DNA from: DASSTY01 sp035760645
GTDB taxonomy: Bacteria > Gemmatimonadota > Gemmatimonadetes > Gemmatimonadales > GWC2-71-9
Reading direction: 5' to 3'
Assembly (NCBI GenBank): GCA_035760645.1
Contig: DASTSO010000084.1
Span: forward strand, 1-28,254
Length of the DNA stretch: 28,254 nucleotides
The position numbers were made by a program, and so were the translations under genes. The notes under the pieces were generated by a model, which had not been told where the DNA came from, searched no databases, and saw only the letters and a list, made by a program, of their open reading frames with translations. Of this stretch, positions 22,715 to 28,254 are shown one piece after another (the stretch's first letter is position 1; every line of letters starts with the position of its first letter).

Positions 22715-23203
22715 TCACGGGTCCGCGACCGCTGGGCCGGTCGCCCGATGCATCAGCACGGCCGACGCGGGACACGCACCGCGAAACTCGGCCGAGGCGG
22801 CGAGGGCCGCCGGGGCCGCCTCGCGCGCGAGGCGGACGAAGCCCAGGCGCGGGAAGTAGTGCTCGGCGGTGGTGGTGAGCAGGTAGACGTCCCGGGCCCC
22901 TGCCGCCTGCGCCTCCTCGAGGGCACGCTCGGTGAGCAGCCGGCCCAGGCCGCTCCCGCGCCAGGCCGGCCCGACCGCCACCGAGCGGAGCAGCGCGGCG
23001 GCGCCGTGGAGCTCGACGCCCGCGACGCCCACGACCGCCCCGTCCCGCTCGGCGAGCCAGAAGTGCGCGAGCCACTCCGCTACGCCCTCGCGCGGCAACG
23101 CCTGGTCCGCGAGCAGCCGTTCGACGGCGGCCCGGTCGGCGGGGCCGGCGCGCCGCAGGGCGACGCACCGCGCATCGCTGAGGGTGACGGTCTCGGCGGT
23201 CAT
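22715..23203 (-). CDS. arsN2: ArsN2-like arsenic-resistance N-acetyltransferase
   Basis: This 162-aa GNAT protein matches the ArsN2 type found in arsenic operons. Visible are PREGVAEWLAHFWLAERDGAV, the acetyl-CoA motif VGPAWRGSGLGRLL, YLLTTTAEHYFPRLGF, and the hallmark ending EFRGACPASAVLM. Family members are thought to acetylate arsenic-containing compounds, but the exact substrate of this subgroup is less certain than for ArsN1. ATG 23203 lies 10 bp after the arsM stop; the frame upstream is only the shadow of arsM. It is the last gene of the cassette, ending at a long hairpin shared with gyrB. Confidence 0.87.
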   Translation of the reverse strand: MTAETVTLSDARCVALRRAGPADRAAVERLLADQALPREGVAEWLAHFWLAERDGAVVGVAGVELHGAAALLRSVAVGPAWRGSGLGRLLTERALEEAQAAGARDVYLLTTTAEHYFPRLGFVRLAREAAPAALAASAEFRGACPASAVLMHRATGPAVADP

Positions 23204-23213
23204 GCGGGCCGCC

Positions 23214-24134
23214 TCACTTCCCGCAGCAGTCGGGACCGCAGCACGCCTGCGCCGCCGGCGCGGCTGCGGCCAGGGGCACCGCCGGCTTGGTCGCCCGGAC
23301 GAAGCCGGCCATGAACCTGCCGTCGATCCGGTCGATGCTCGCGTCCACGTCGAGCCCGGCCTCGGTGAGGAACTGGCGCGCGTCTTCGCTGCGGTAGATC
23401 CGCGTCGGCTCGATCGAGGGATCCTCGAACCCCGCCTCGCGCAGGAGCGCGAGAAACTCCTCCTCCTCGAGTGCCCCCGCCACACAGCCCACCCACAGCT
23501 CCATGCTGCGCCGCACCTCGGCCGGCACGTCGCCCCGCACGACGACGTCGCTCACCGCGAAGCGGCCGCCCGGCTTGAGGACGCGGAAGGCCTCGGCGAG
23601 CACGCGGCGCTTGTCGGCCGAGAGATTGACGACGCAGTTCGAGATGATCACGTCCACCGAGGCGTCGGGCAGCGGGATCTGCTCGATCCGGCCCTCGAGG
23701 AACTCGACGTTCCGCACCCCGGCCTCGGCCGCGTTCCGCCGGGCGAGCGCGAGCATCTCGTCGGTCATGTCCAGCCCGTAGGCCTTGCCCGTGGGCCCGA
23801 CACGGCGCGCGGAGAGAAGGACGTCGATGCCCCCGCCCGAGCCCAGGTCGAGCACCACCTCGCCCGGGTGCAGCTCGGCGAGGGCCGTCGGATTGCCGCA
23901 GCCGAGTGAGGCGAGCACGGCGGCCGGGGGGAGCTCGGCGGTCTCGCCGTTCAGGTAGAGGTTCGAGGTGATCGGGTCGGTCGCCCCGTTGAACGCGGCG
24001 CCGCCGCAGCACGAATTCACGGGGCCACAGCACGAGGCGGACTCGCGGACGGCGAGCACCCGGCGTGCCGCCTCGCCGTACTTCTCCCGCACGATCTCGG
24101 TGATCGCGCCCGGCGCCTTCGTTCGGTCGGACAT
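23214..24134 (-). CDS. arsM: Arsenite S-adenosylmethionine methyltransferase
   Basis: ArsM methylates As(III) stepwise with SAM, giving methylated and finally volatile arsenicals. The 306-aa protein has N-terminal CC pairs (35-36, 42-43) and the SAM site VVLDLGSGGGIDVLL (about 93-107). The conserved catalytic cysteines are Cys79 in LGCGNP, Cys167 in ISNCVVNLS and Cys217 in ELWVGCV; the 50-residue spacing of the last two matches known ArsM. The C-terminus ends in a CCGPDCCGK metal-binding-like tail. AAGGAG lies 6 nt before ATG 24134. An ATCA-N8-TGAT operator-like site abuts that ribosome site. No arsC or arsenite pump gene is adjacent. Confidence 0.96.
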   Translation of the reverse strand: MSDRTKAPGAITEIVREKYGEAARRVLAVRESASCCGPVNSCCGGAAFNGATDPITSNLYLNGETAELPPAAVLASLGCGNPTALAELHPGEVVLDLGSGGGIDVLLSARRVGPTGKAYGLDMTDEMLALARRNAAEAGVRNVEFLEGRIEQIPLPDASVDVIISNCVVNLSADKRRVLAEAFRVLKPGGRFAVSDVVVRGDVPAEVRRSMELWVGCVAGALEEEEFLALLREAGFEDPSIEPTRIYRSEDARQFLTEAGLDVDASIDRIDGRFMAGFVRATKPAVPLAAAAPAAQACCGPDCCGK

Positions 24135-24145
24135 GACTCGCTCCT

Positions 24146-24165
24146 TATCAAGAATTGTTGATGTA
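24146..24165. promoter_or_regulatory. ArsR operator candidate in front of arsM
   Basis: The site reads TATCA-N7-TTGATGTA, containing the inverted repeat ATCAA-N6-TTGAT. It is identical in these 13 positions to the site at the arsR promoter, read on the other strand. It abuts the AAGGAG ribosome site of arsM (24141-24146, minus). Binding by ArsR is inferred from the shared motif. Confidence 0.65.
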
Positions 24166-24173
24166 AATCGCCG

Positions 24174-24195
24174 AAGAAACGCGCCCGGGGGCGCG
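24174..24195 (-). terminator. Terminator-like hairpin between arsR and arsM
   Basis: On the minus strand the stem CGCGCCC / GGGCGCG is followed by TTTCTT. It lies about 30 nt after the arsR stop (24224) and upstream of the second operator. It could uncouple arsR from arsM-arsN2 transcription or act as a partial terminator. Confidence 0.5.
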
Positions 24196-24223
24196 GCTCT
24201 CGAGCGGCGGCCGGCGCCCGGAC

Positions 24224-24574
24224 TCACCCGCAGCAGGCGCCGAAGACCTTCAGCTTCCGACGGCTCGGCCCCTCGGTGGCGAGCGCCCGCACCAGGTCGT
24301 GTGCCACGCCCAGCGTCTCGGGCACGAGCGCGTAGTAGGACCAGCGCCCCTCCTTCCGGTCCTGCACCAGGCCGGCCTCCTTCAGCACCCTGAGATGAAA
24401 GGAGAGCCGCGACTGCGCGGCGTCGAGCTCGTCCTGCAGCTCGCAGACGCAGCGCTCGCCCCCGCGCAGCATGTCGAGCACGGCGAGCCGGGTCTCGTCC
24501 GAGAGCGCATGAAAGAGCCGCGCCATGCGGGCGCGATCGAGACCGGTGGCAGCGGGGGCGGGAGCGGTCGGCAT
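24224..24574 (-). CDS. arsR: ArsR-family arsenite-responsive repressor
   Basis: ArsR is a winged-helix repressor that leaves DNA on binding As(III). The 116-aa protein has LFHALSDETRLAVLDML, the metal-site motif ERCVCEL (Cys42, Cys44), and the recognition helix AQSRLSFHLRVLKEAGL. The wing region EGRWSYYALVPE follows, and the C-terminus is ACCG (Cys114, Cys115). The third Cys of the E. coli-type CVCxxC site is missing; the C-terminal pair may complete As(III) binding, as in other ArsR subtypes. ATG 24574 lies 6 nt after a TATCAT -10 box, so the mRNA is predicted to be leaderless. An earlier in-frame ATG at 24589 would precede the transcript start. Confidence 0.94.
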   Translation of the reverse strand: MPTAPAPAATGLDRARMARLFHALSDETRLAVLDMLRGGERCVCELQDELDAAQSRLSFHLRVLKEAGLVQDRKEGRWSYYALVPETLGVAHDLVRALATEGPSRRKLKVFGACCG

Positions 24575-24580
24575 GGCCAC

Positions 24581-24610
24581 ATGATACATCAACTTCCGCT
24601 GATATGTCAA
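24581..24610 (-). promoter_or_regulatory. arsR promoter with embedded ArsR operator
   Basis: On the minus strand, TTGACA (24605-24610) and TATCAT (24581-24586, 5 of 6 to consensus) are separated by 18 bp. The spacer is filled by TATCA-N7-TTGATGTA (24585-24604), an imperfect palindrome that also occurs in front of arsM. A repressor here would block RNA polymerase directly. The predicted transcript start falls on or next to the arsR ATG. Confidence 0.75.
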
Positions 24611-24715
24611 GCACCCGCCCGCGGGGATGCATCCGCGACGAGGCCGGCGTAGGTTGCCTTGCAGCGGCGCAGCCGGGACGGCAGGTCGTCGGCGGCCACC
24701 GACAAGGAGGGCAGG

Positions 24716-25705
24716 ATGCAATCACGGATGCTCGGCCGCAGCGGCCTGGAAGTCTCGGCGCTCGGCCTCGGCTGCATGGGTCTGAGCCACGGCTATGGTC
24801 CTCCCGCCGACCGGCGGCAGGCGATCGCGCTCCTCCGCGCCGCCGTCGAGCGCGGCGTGACGTTCTTCGACACGGCCCAGATCTACGGGCCGTTCACGAA
24901 CGAGGAGCTCGTGGGCGAGGCCCTCGCGCCCTTTCGCGGCCGGGTGGTGATCGCCACCAAGTTCGGCTTCGCGTTCGATGCCGAGGGCCGGGAGACCGGG
25001 CTCGACAGCCGCCCGGAGCACATCCGTCGCATGACCGAGGACTCGCTCCGGCGGCTTCGCGTCCCGGCGATCGACCTCTACTACCAGCACCGGGTCGATC
25101 CGCAGGTACCGATCGAGGACGTCGCGGGCACGGTGCGCGACCTGGTCCGGGAAGGCAAGGTCAAGCACTTCGGCCTCTCCGAGGCCGGCGTGGGGACGAT
25201 CCGCCGTGCCCATGCGGTGCAGCCGGTGGCGGCGCTCCAGAGCGAATACTCGCTCTGGTGGCGGGAGCCCGAGCAGGAGATCCTGCCGGTGCTCGAGGAG
25301 CTGGGCATCGGCTTCGTGCCCTTCAGCCCGCTGGGCCGGGGCTTCCTCACCGGGGCGATCGACGCGACCACGCCCTTCGGCCCCGGCGATTTCCGCAGCA
25401 CCGTGCCGCGCTTCACCCCGGAGAACCGGCGGGCGAACCAGGCCCTGGTCGACCTGCTCACCCGGATCGCGGCCGAGAAACGGGCGACGCCGGCGCAGAT
25501 CGCCCTCGCCTGGCTGCTCGCGCAGCGGCCGTGGATCGTACCCATCCCGGGCACCACCAAGCTGCACCGGCTCGAGGAGAATCTGGGCGCCGTGGACGTC
25601 GCCCTCACCCCCGCCGACCTGGGGGAGATCGAGGCGGCCGCCGCCCACATCACGGTGCACGGCGCACGGTACTCCGCGGCGGCGCAGGCGCGAATCGACC
25701 GCTGA
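24716..25705 (+). CDS. Aldo/keto reductase
   Basis: This is an NADPH-dependent oxidoreductase of 329 aa with a TIM-barrel fold, acting on aldehydes or ketones in the cytoplasm. The catalytic tetrad is complete: Asp52 and Tyr57 in FFDTAQIYGP, Lys82 in VIATKFGF, and His125 in LYYQHRVDP. The C-terminal cofactor segment VPIPGTTKLHRLEENLGA is also present. The overall pattern (LGLGCMGLSHGYG at the N-terminus) is that of AKR13/YakC-like enzymes. ATG 24716 has a near-perfect AAGGAGG 5 nt upstream. It is divergent from arsR across 141 bp, so ArsR bound at 24585-24604 might affect it, but I see no clear promoter of its own there. Confidence 0.95.
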   Translation: MQSRMLGRSGLEVSALGLGCMGLSHGYGPPADRRQAIALLRAAVERGVTFFDTAQIYGPFTNEELVGEALAPFRGRVVIATKFGFAFDAEGRETGLDSRPEHIRRMTEDSLRRLRVPAIDLYYQHRVDPQVPIEDVAGTVRDLVREGKVKHFGLSEAGVGTIRRAHAVQPVAALQSEYSLWWREPEQEILPVLEELGIGFVPFSPLGRGFLTGAIDATTPFGPGDFRSTVPRFTPENRRANQALVDLLTRIAAEKRATPAQIALAWLLAQRPWIVPIPGTTKLHRLEENLGAVDVALTPADLGEIEAAAAHITVHGARYSAAAQARIDR

Positions 25706-25723
25706 CCGACCGCTGAGCGACCG

Positions 25724-26359
25724 ATGCCCGACGCGCTGCCCGACGCGCTGCACGACGCGCTCGCCCGCTGGGGCGACTTCTACGTGATCACCGGTACCGG
25801 GGCCGCCGCGCTGACCGGCCTGCAGTTCGTCGTGCAGAGTCTGCTCGCCTCCGAGCTGCGTCACGCGGCCGCCAGCGGCGATCCGGAGGGGGGCATCGGG
25901 GCCTTCAGCTCGCCAACAGTGGTGCACTTCACCCTCGCGCTCGTCGTTTCGAGCGCGATGTGTGTGCCGTGGCCCGGCTACCCGAGCCTGCGCGCCGCGC
26001 TCGTCGCGCTCGGCGCGGGCGCGTTTCTGTACTCCGCGATCGTGCTGCGCCGGGCACGGCGGCAACACGGCTACCGCCCGGTCGCGGAGGACTGGCTCTT
26101 CCACGTCCTGCTGCCGGCGGCCGCGTACGCCGCCGTGCTGCTCGCGGGCGTGCTGCTCGCCGACGGCGCGCCGGCCGCCGCGGGGCCGTTCTTCCTGGTC
26201 GGCGCGGCGGCGCTGCTCCTGCTCTGCATCGGCATCCACAACGCGTGGGACACGGTCACCTATCTCACCATTCGCGAGCTGCACGCGGGCGACGCCGGGG
26301 CACCTCCCGCGCCCCGCCGGCGGGTCGTGGCCTCCTCCCGGCGCCGGCGCCGCCGCTGA
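25724..26359 (+). CDS. Small integral membrane protein, function unknown
   Basis: A 211-aa protein with about five predicted helices: residues 18-41, 64-83, 88-108, 127-146 and 155-174. I do not recognise a characterised family. FYVITGTGAAALTGLQFVVQSLL and the ending CIGIHNAWDTVTYLT recur in small hypothetical membrane proteins. The N-terminus is a short PDAL-PDAL-HDAL repeat encoded by a 12-bp DNA repeat. The C-terminus is strongly basic (RRRVVASSRRRRRR) and should be cytoplasmic. It lies 18 bp after the aldo/keto reductase and 23 bp before a GNAT gene, so the three may be one operon. Confidence 0.8.
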   Translation: MPDALPDALHDALARWGDFYVITGTGAAALTGLQFVVQSLLASELRHAAASGDPEGGIGAFSSPTVVHFTLALVVSSAMCVPWPGYPSLRAALVALGAGAFLYSAIVLRRARRQHGYRPVAEDWLFHVLLPAAAYAAVLLAGVLLADGAPAAAGPFFLVGAAALLLLCIGIHNAWDTVTYLTIRELHAGDAGAPPAPRRRVVASSRRRRRR

Positions 26360-26382
26360 GCGCCGGCACCGCTCCGTCGCGC

Positions 26383-26892
26383 ATGCTCCCCGCCGTCCCG
26401 CCACCCGTCCGCGTCCGCCCCGCGACGCCGGCGGACCTGCCGGCGATCGGCCGACTCGGCGCGTTGCTCGTCCGGCTGCACCACGATCTCGACCCCGCGC
26501 GCTTCCTCGCAGCCACGCCGGGCACCGCGGAGGGCTATGCCGCATACCTGGGCACCCGACTCGAGCGGACCGACGGCGTCGTCCTCGTCGCCGAGGGTGA
26601 CGGCACGGTCCTGGGCTACGTGTGGGGCGGCCTCGAGGGGACCGACTACATGGCGCTCCGCGGGCCCGCGGGCGCGCTCTACGACCTCGTGGTCGACCCC
26701 GCGCATCGCGACCGGGGCGTCGGACGGATGCTGCTCGAGGCCGCGACGGCGGCGCTCGCGTCGCTGGGCGCCCCGCGCGTGGTGCTCTCGACCGCCGCGC
26801 GCAACGCGGCGGCGCAGCGGCTGTTCACCCGGGCGGGATTCCGGCCGACGATGATCGAGATGACGCGCGAGCTGGGCGGCGGCGAAGGCTGA
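26383..26892 (+). CDS. GNAT-family N-acetyltransferase
   Basis: A 169-aa acetyl-CoA-dependent acetyltransferase. It starts RVRPATPADLPAIGRLGALLVRLHHDLDP and carries the acetyl-CoA motif LVVDPAHRDRGVGRMLLEAA, then VLSTAARNAAAQRLFTRAGFRPTMIEMTREL. This is a complete GNAT pattern with the AxxLFxxxGF helix at the C-terminal side. ATG 26383 begins just before the first GNAT strand. The long in-frame extension upstream is the shadow of the membrane-protein gene. The acceptor is unknown. This is the third GNAT in the window and is not closely like the ArsN2 protein. Confidence 0.9.
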   Translation: MLPAVPPPVRVRPATPADLPAIGRLGALLVRLHHDLDPARFLAATPGTAEGYAAYLGTRLERTDGVVLVAEGDGTVLGYVWGGLEGTDYMALRGPAGALYDLVVDPAHRDRGVGRMLLEAATAALASLGAPRVVLSTAARNAAAQRLFTRAGFRPTMIEMTRELGGGEG

Positions 26893-26920
26893 GCGGCCAC
26901 CGCCCTCGGGCAGCCGGCGG

Positions 26921-27061
26921 TCAGCGCACCGCCGCGGGCCGGGGCAGCTCGACCACCGCCCCGCCCTCGCGCGCGAGCCGCAGCCGGCCGTGCCGCTGGT
27001 CGAGCGAGACGATGAAGTTCTGGAGCACGACGGCTCCGACCAGCGGTTCGGTCGGGAAGCC
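26921..27061 (-). pseudogene. 3' remnant of an aspartyl-protease-like gene
   Basis: About 47 codons on the minus strand end at a TGA at 26921. They read GFPTEPLVGAVVLQNFIVSL, then DQRHGRLRLAREG, which resembles the C-terminal strand-turn-strand of retropepsin-like bacterial aspartyl proteases (the G-x-x-L-x-x-F region followed by D-x-x-x-x-x-L-x-L). No D-T/S-G catalytic motif or coherent reading frame is found upstream. The 27062-27160 stretch holds only a hairpin. It is best explained as a truncated gene; family assignment is from pattern only. Confidence 0.45.
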
Positions 27062-27109
27062 CGGCGGACGCGAGCGTCCGTGCCGACACACCGGATGCGC
27101 CGGTCGCGC

Positions 27110-27142
27110 CGCTCGTCGCATCCCGCCGCGCCGCGACGAGCG
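27110..27142 (-). terminator. 10-bp hairpin downstream of the BON gene
   Basis: CGCTCGTCGC (27110-27119) pairs perfectly with GCGACGAGCG (27133-27142), 19 bp beyond the stop of the minus-strand BON gene. It lacks a T-tract. Probable transcription end for that gene. Confidence 0.45.
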
Positions 27143-27160
27143 TCGCAGCCGGCGGCGTGG

Positions 27161-27763
27161 CTAGCGGCCCCGCTCCCGGGTCCGGAGCCGGTTGTGCACG
27201 TCGAAGACGCCCGTGACGCTCCCCGCCACCTCTTCGGCCAGCCGGCGTGCCGCGCGATCCCCGACCTCGCCCGCGAGGGTGACCTCCCCCTGCGCGACCT
27301 GCACCTCGACGTCGCTCGCGTCGAGCTCGGGGTGGCGGGTCAGCGCCTCGCACACCTCCTCGGTGATCCGCGCGTCGGAGCGCCGATAGCCGCGCGGGCC
27401 ACGCCCGGCGTGGTTCGGTCGCGGTATCGCGCTCCCCGGCGGCGCAGCCGGGAACCTCGAGAAGCCGCCTCCGCCTGCCGCGTAGAGTCCGGCGGCGAAC
27501 GGCGTGTGCTCACGGCCGGGATCGTGCGCCGCGGCGAGACTGTCGGGGCCGCCGTAGTGGCCTCGTCCCCCCGGGCCCGCTCCGAGGCCGAACGGACCGT
27601 AGCCGCCCAGGCCGTATCGGTCGTACGGGTTGTCGATGCTCTCGCCGCGGTAGCCCGCCCCGCTCTCGAGAGGGCGGCTGCCCTCCATCGTGCCGCGCAG
27701 ATAGGCGCGCGCCAGGTCTCGCGGGTCGGGGCCGATAGGCCGGCGCTGGTCTCGTGAGTTCAT
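27161..27763 (-). CDS. BON-domain protein with Gly/Tyr-rich N-terminal region
   Basis: A 200-aa protein. Residues 1-35 are charged, with no signal peptide. Residues 36-125 are rich in Gly, Tyr, Phe and Pro (NPYDRYGLGGYGPFG and similar) and probably disordered. A single BON domain follows at about 130-197: ARITEEVCEALTRHPELDAS, DVEVQVAQGEVTLAGEVGDR, and SVTGVFDVHNRLRT. BON domains bind phospholipid membranes or act in envelope stress, but most such proteins are exported, whereas this one appears cytoplasmic. ATG 27763 has GGAGGG 7 nt upstream; upstream in-frame ATGs at 27778 and 27799 lack this. It is divergent from the exported protein at 27991. Confidence 0.87.
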   Translation of the reverse strand: MNSRDQRRPIGPDPRDLARAYLRGTMEGSRPLESGAGYRGESIDNPYDRYGLGGYGPFGLGAGPGGRGHYGGPDSLAAAHDPGREHTPFAAGLYAAGGGGFSRFPAAPPGSAIPRPNHAGRGPRGYRRSDARITEEVCEALTRHPELDASDVEVQVAQGEVTLAGEVGDRAARRLAEEVAGSVTGVFDVHNRLRTRERGR

Positions 27764-27935
27764 CCGACGGCCCTCCATTCGTCGTGCCCCGGTCGTCATG
27801 CACCTCCCGTCCAACATCGGCACCCACGCCCGAAAGACAACCCCGCGGCACGCCCTCGAAACGAGAAACGACACGCCGGCGGCCCAGGGGTTGAACGGAC
27901 TCGGCGAGCGCACCCTGTGCCTGTCCACCCGGCGA

Positions 27936-27964
27936 TTGACACCCACCCGGGCGATCCCTAGTGT
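27936..27964 (+). promoter_or_regulatory. Sigma-70-like promoter of the exported protein gene
   Basis: A consensus TTGACA (27936-27941) is followed after exactly 17 bp by TAGTGT (27959-27964). The predicted start near 27971 gives a leader of about 20 nt that contains GGGAG just before ATG 27991. Confidence 0.75.
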
Positions 27965-27990
27965 GTGGCACCTCCGACCGGGAGCGCTCC

Positions 27991-28254
27991 ATGCAGCTCC
28001 ACACCATCCGTTCACCGCTCCGCCTCGCCGGTCTCGCCGTCACCGCGCTCATCGTTCTCGCGCTCACGCCCGCCCACGATGCCCGCGCGCAGGCGCCGGC
28101 GCGCTCCGCCGCCAAGCCGACCCTCTCCCCCGACCTCGAGCGCCTGCGCGCGGGGCTCGACAAGTACCAGGACCCGATCGTCGCGGTGCGCGACGGGTAT
28201 TTCTCGAGCGTCGGCTGCATCTCCTACCCCGAGGGCGGGCACGAAGGGACGATG
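27991..28254 (+). CDS. Exported protein of unknown function (3' end outside window)
   Basis: The first 88 codons are visible. Residues 1-34 form a signal peptide (basic start, hydrophobic LAGLAVTALIVLALTP, cleavage after ARA, before QAPA). The mature start contains ERLRAGLDKYQDPIVAVRDGYFSSVGC, a pattern seen in uncharacterised secreted proteins of soil bacteria. No catalytic motif is in the visible part. GGGAG lies 6 nt before the ATG, and a consensus promoter sits at 27936-27964, the best in the window. High expression is plausible from that promoter; function cannot be stated. Confidence 0.85.
   Translation, partial: MQLHTIRSPLRLAGLAVTALIVLALTPAHDARAQAPARSAAKPTLSPDLERLRAGLDKYQDPIVAVRDGYFSSVGCISYPEGGHEGTM

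Noticed and set aside
24659..24715. Longer aldo/keto reductase start at 24659
   Set aside because: ATG 24716 has an AAGGAGG site at ideal spacing and gives the normal family N-terminus.
1..28254. CRISPR array, tRNA, rRNA, integrase or transposase
   Set aside because: No regularly spaced repeats, no tRNA-like cloverleaf in the short gaps, no rRNA core sequences, and no mobile-element enzyme motifs were seen.

Overview
The window is a high-GC, gene-dense stretch of a bacterial chromosome. No rRNA, tRNA, CRISPR array, phage gene or intact insertion sequence was seen. Three things fit a soil bacterium of the Gemmatimonadota type: two long Ser/Thr kinases with sensor or TPR-like tails, a CXXCH-type NrfA, and a recF-dciA-gyrB block. 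Acidobacteriota or Myxococcota are not excluded. The phylum call is an inference from gene content, not from a marker-gene tree.

Layout. Positions 1-2087 hold the end of an ABC exporter ATPase and its large permease, followed by a convergent GNAT acetyltransferase. Positions 2814-4822 hold an unrecognised lipoprotein and a small predicted outer-membrane barrel protein. Positions 4914-7070 encode a soluble Ser/Thr kinase fused to a TolB-like domain and TPRs. From 14598 down to 7192, all on the minus strand, runs nrfH-nrfA-glpK-ccmE-ccmF-ccmH-ccmI-like. This is a menaquinol-to-nitrite reductase plus part of the machinery that attaches its haem, with a glycerol kinase in the middle. A second, membrane-anchored Ser/Thr kinase follows (14712-17681, minus). 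Positions 17830-22599 (plus) encode a crotonase, a small lipoprotein, recF, the helicase-loader family gene dciA, and gyrB, closed by a 23-bp perfect hairpin. Positions 22715-24574 (minus) are an arsenic cassette, arsR-arsM-arsN2. Positions 24716-26892 (plus) encode an aldo/keto reductase, a small membrane protein and a GNAT. The right end holds a decayed aspartyl-protease remnant, a BON-domain protein, and the start of an exported protein behind a clear TTGACA promoter.

How the parts work together. NrfH should pass quinol electrons to NrfA, which reduces nitrite to ammonium. All nine haem sites of the pair are CXXCH, so the general Ccm system, part of which is encoded just downstream, could mature them without a dedicated lyase. 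The Ccm proteins are of an unusual type: CcmE has CXXXY in place of its haem-binding histidine motif, CcmH has a C-x-C-x-C cluster, and the CcmI-like protein carries zinc ribbons. In the arsenic cassette, ArsR probably controls its own promoter through an operator in the -35/-10 spacer. A matching operator sits just in front of arsM.

I found no wholly new multi-gene system that I can defend. The most interesting items are the mixed-type Ccm set next to CXXCH NrfA, the twin ArsR operators with a predicted leaderless arsR, the 14-bp duplication that makes a five-codon upstream ORF fused to dciA, the nested inverted repeat at 7071-7185, and the unknown lipoprotein/barrel pair.
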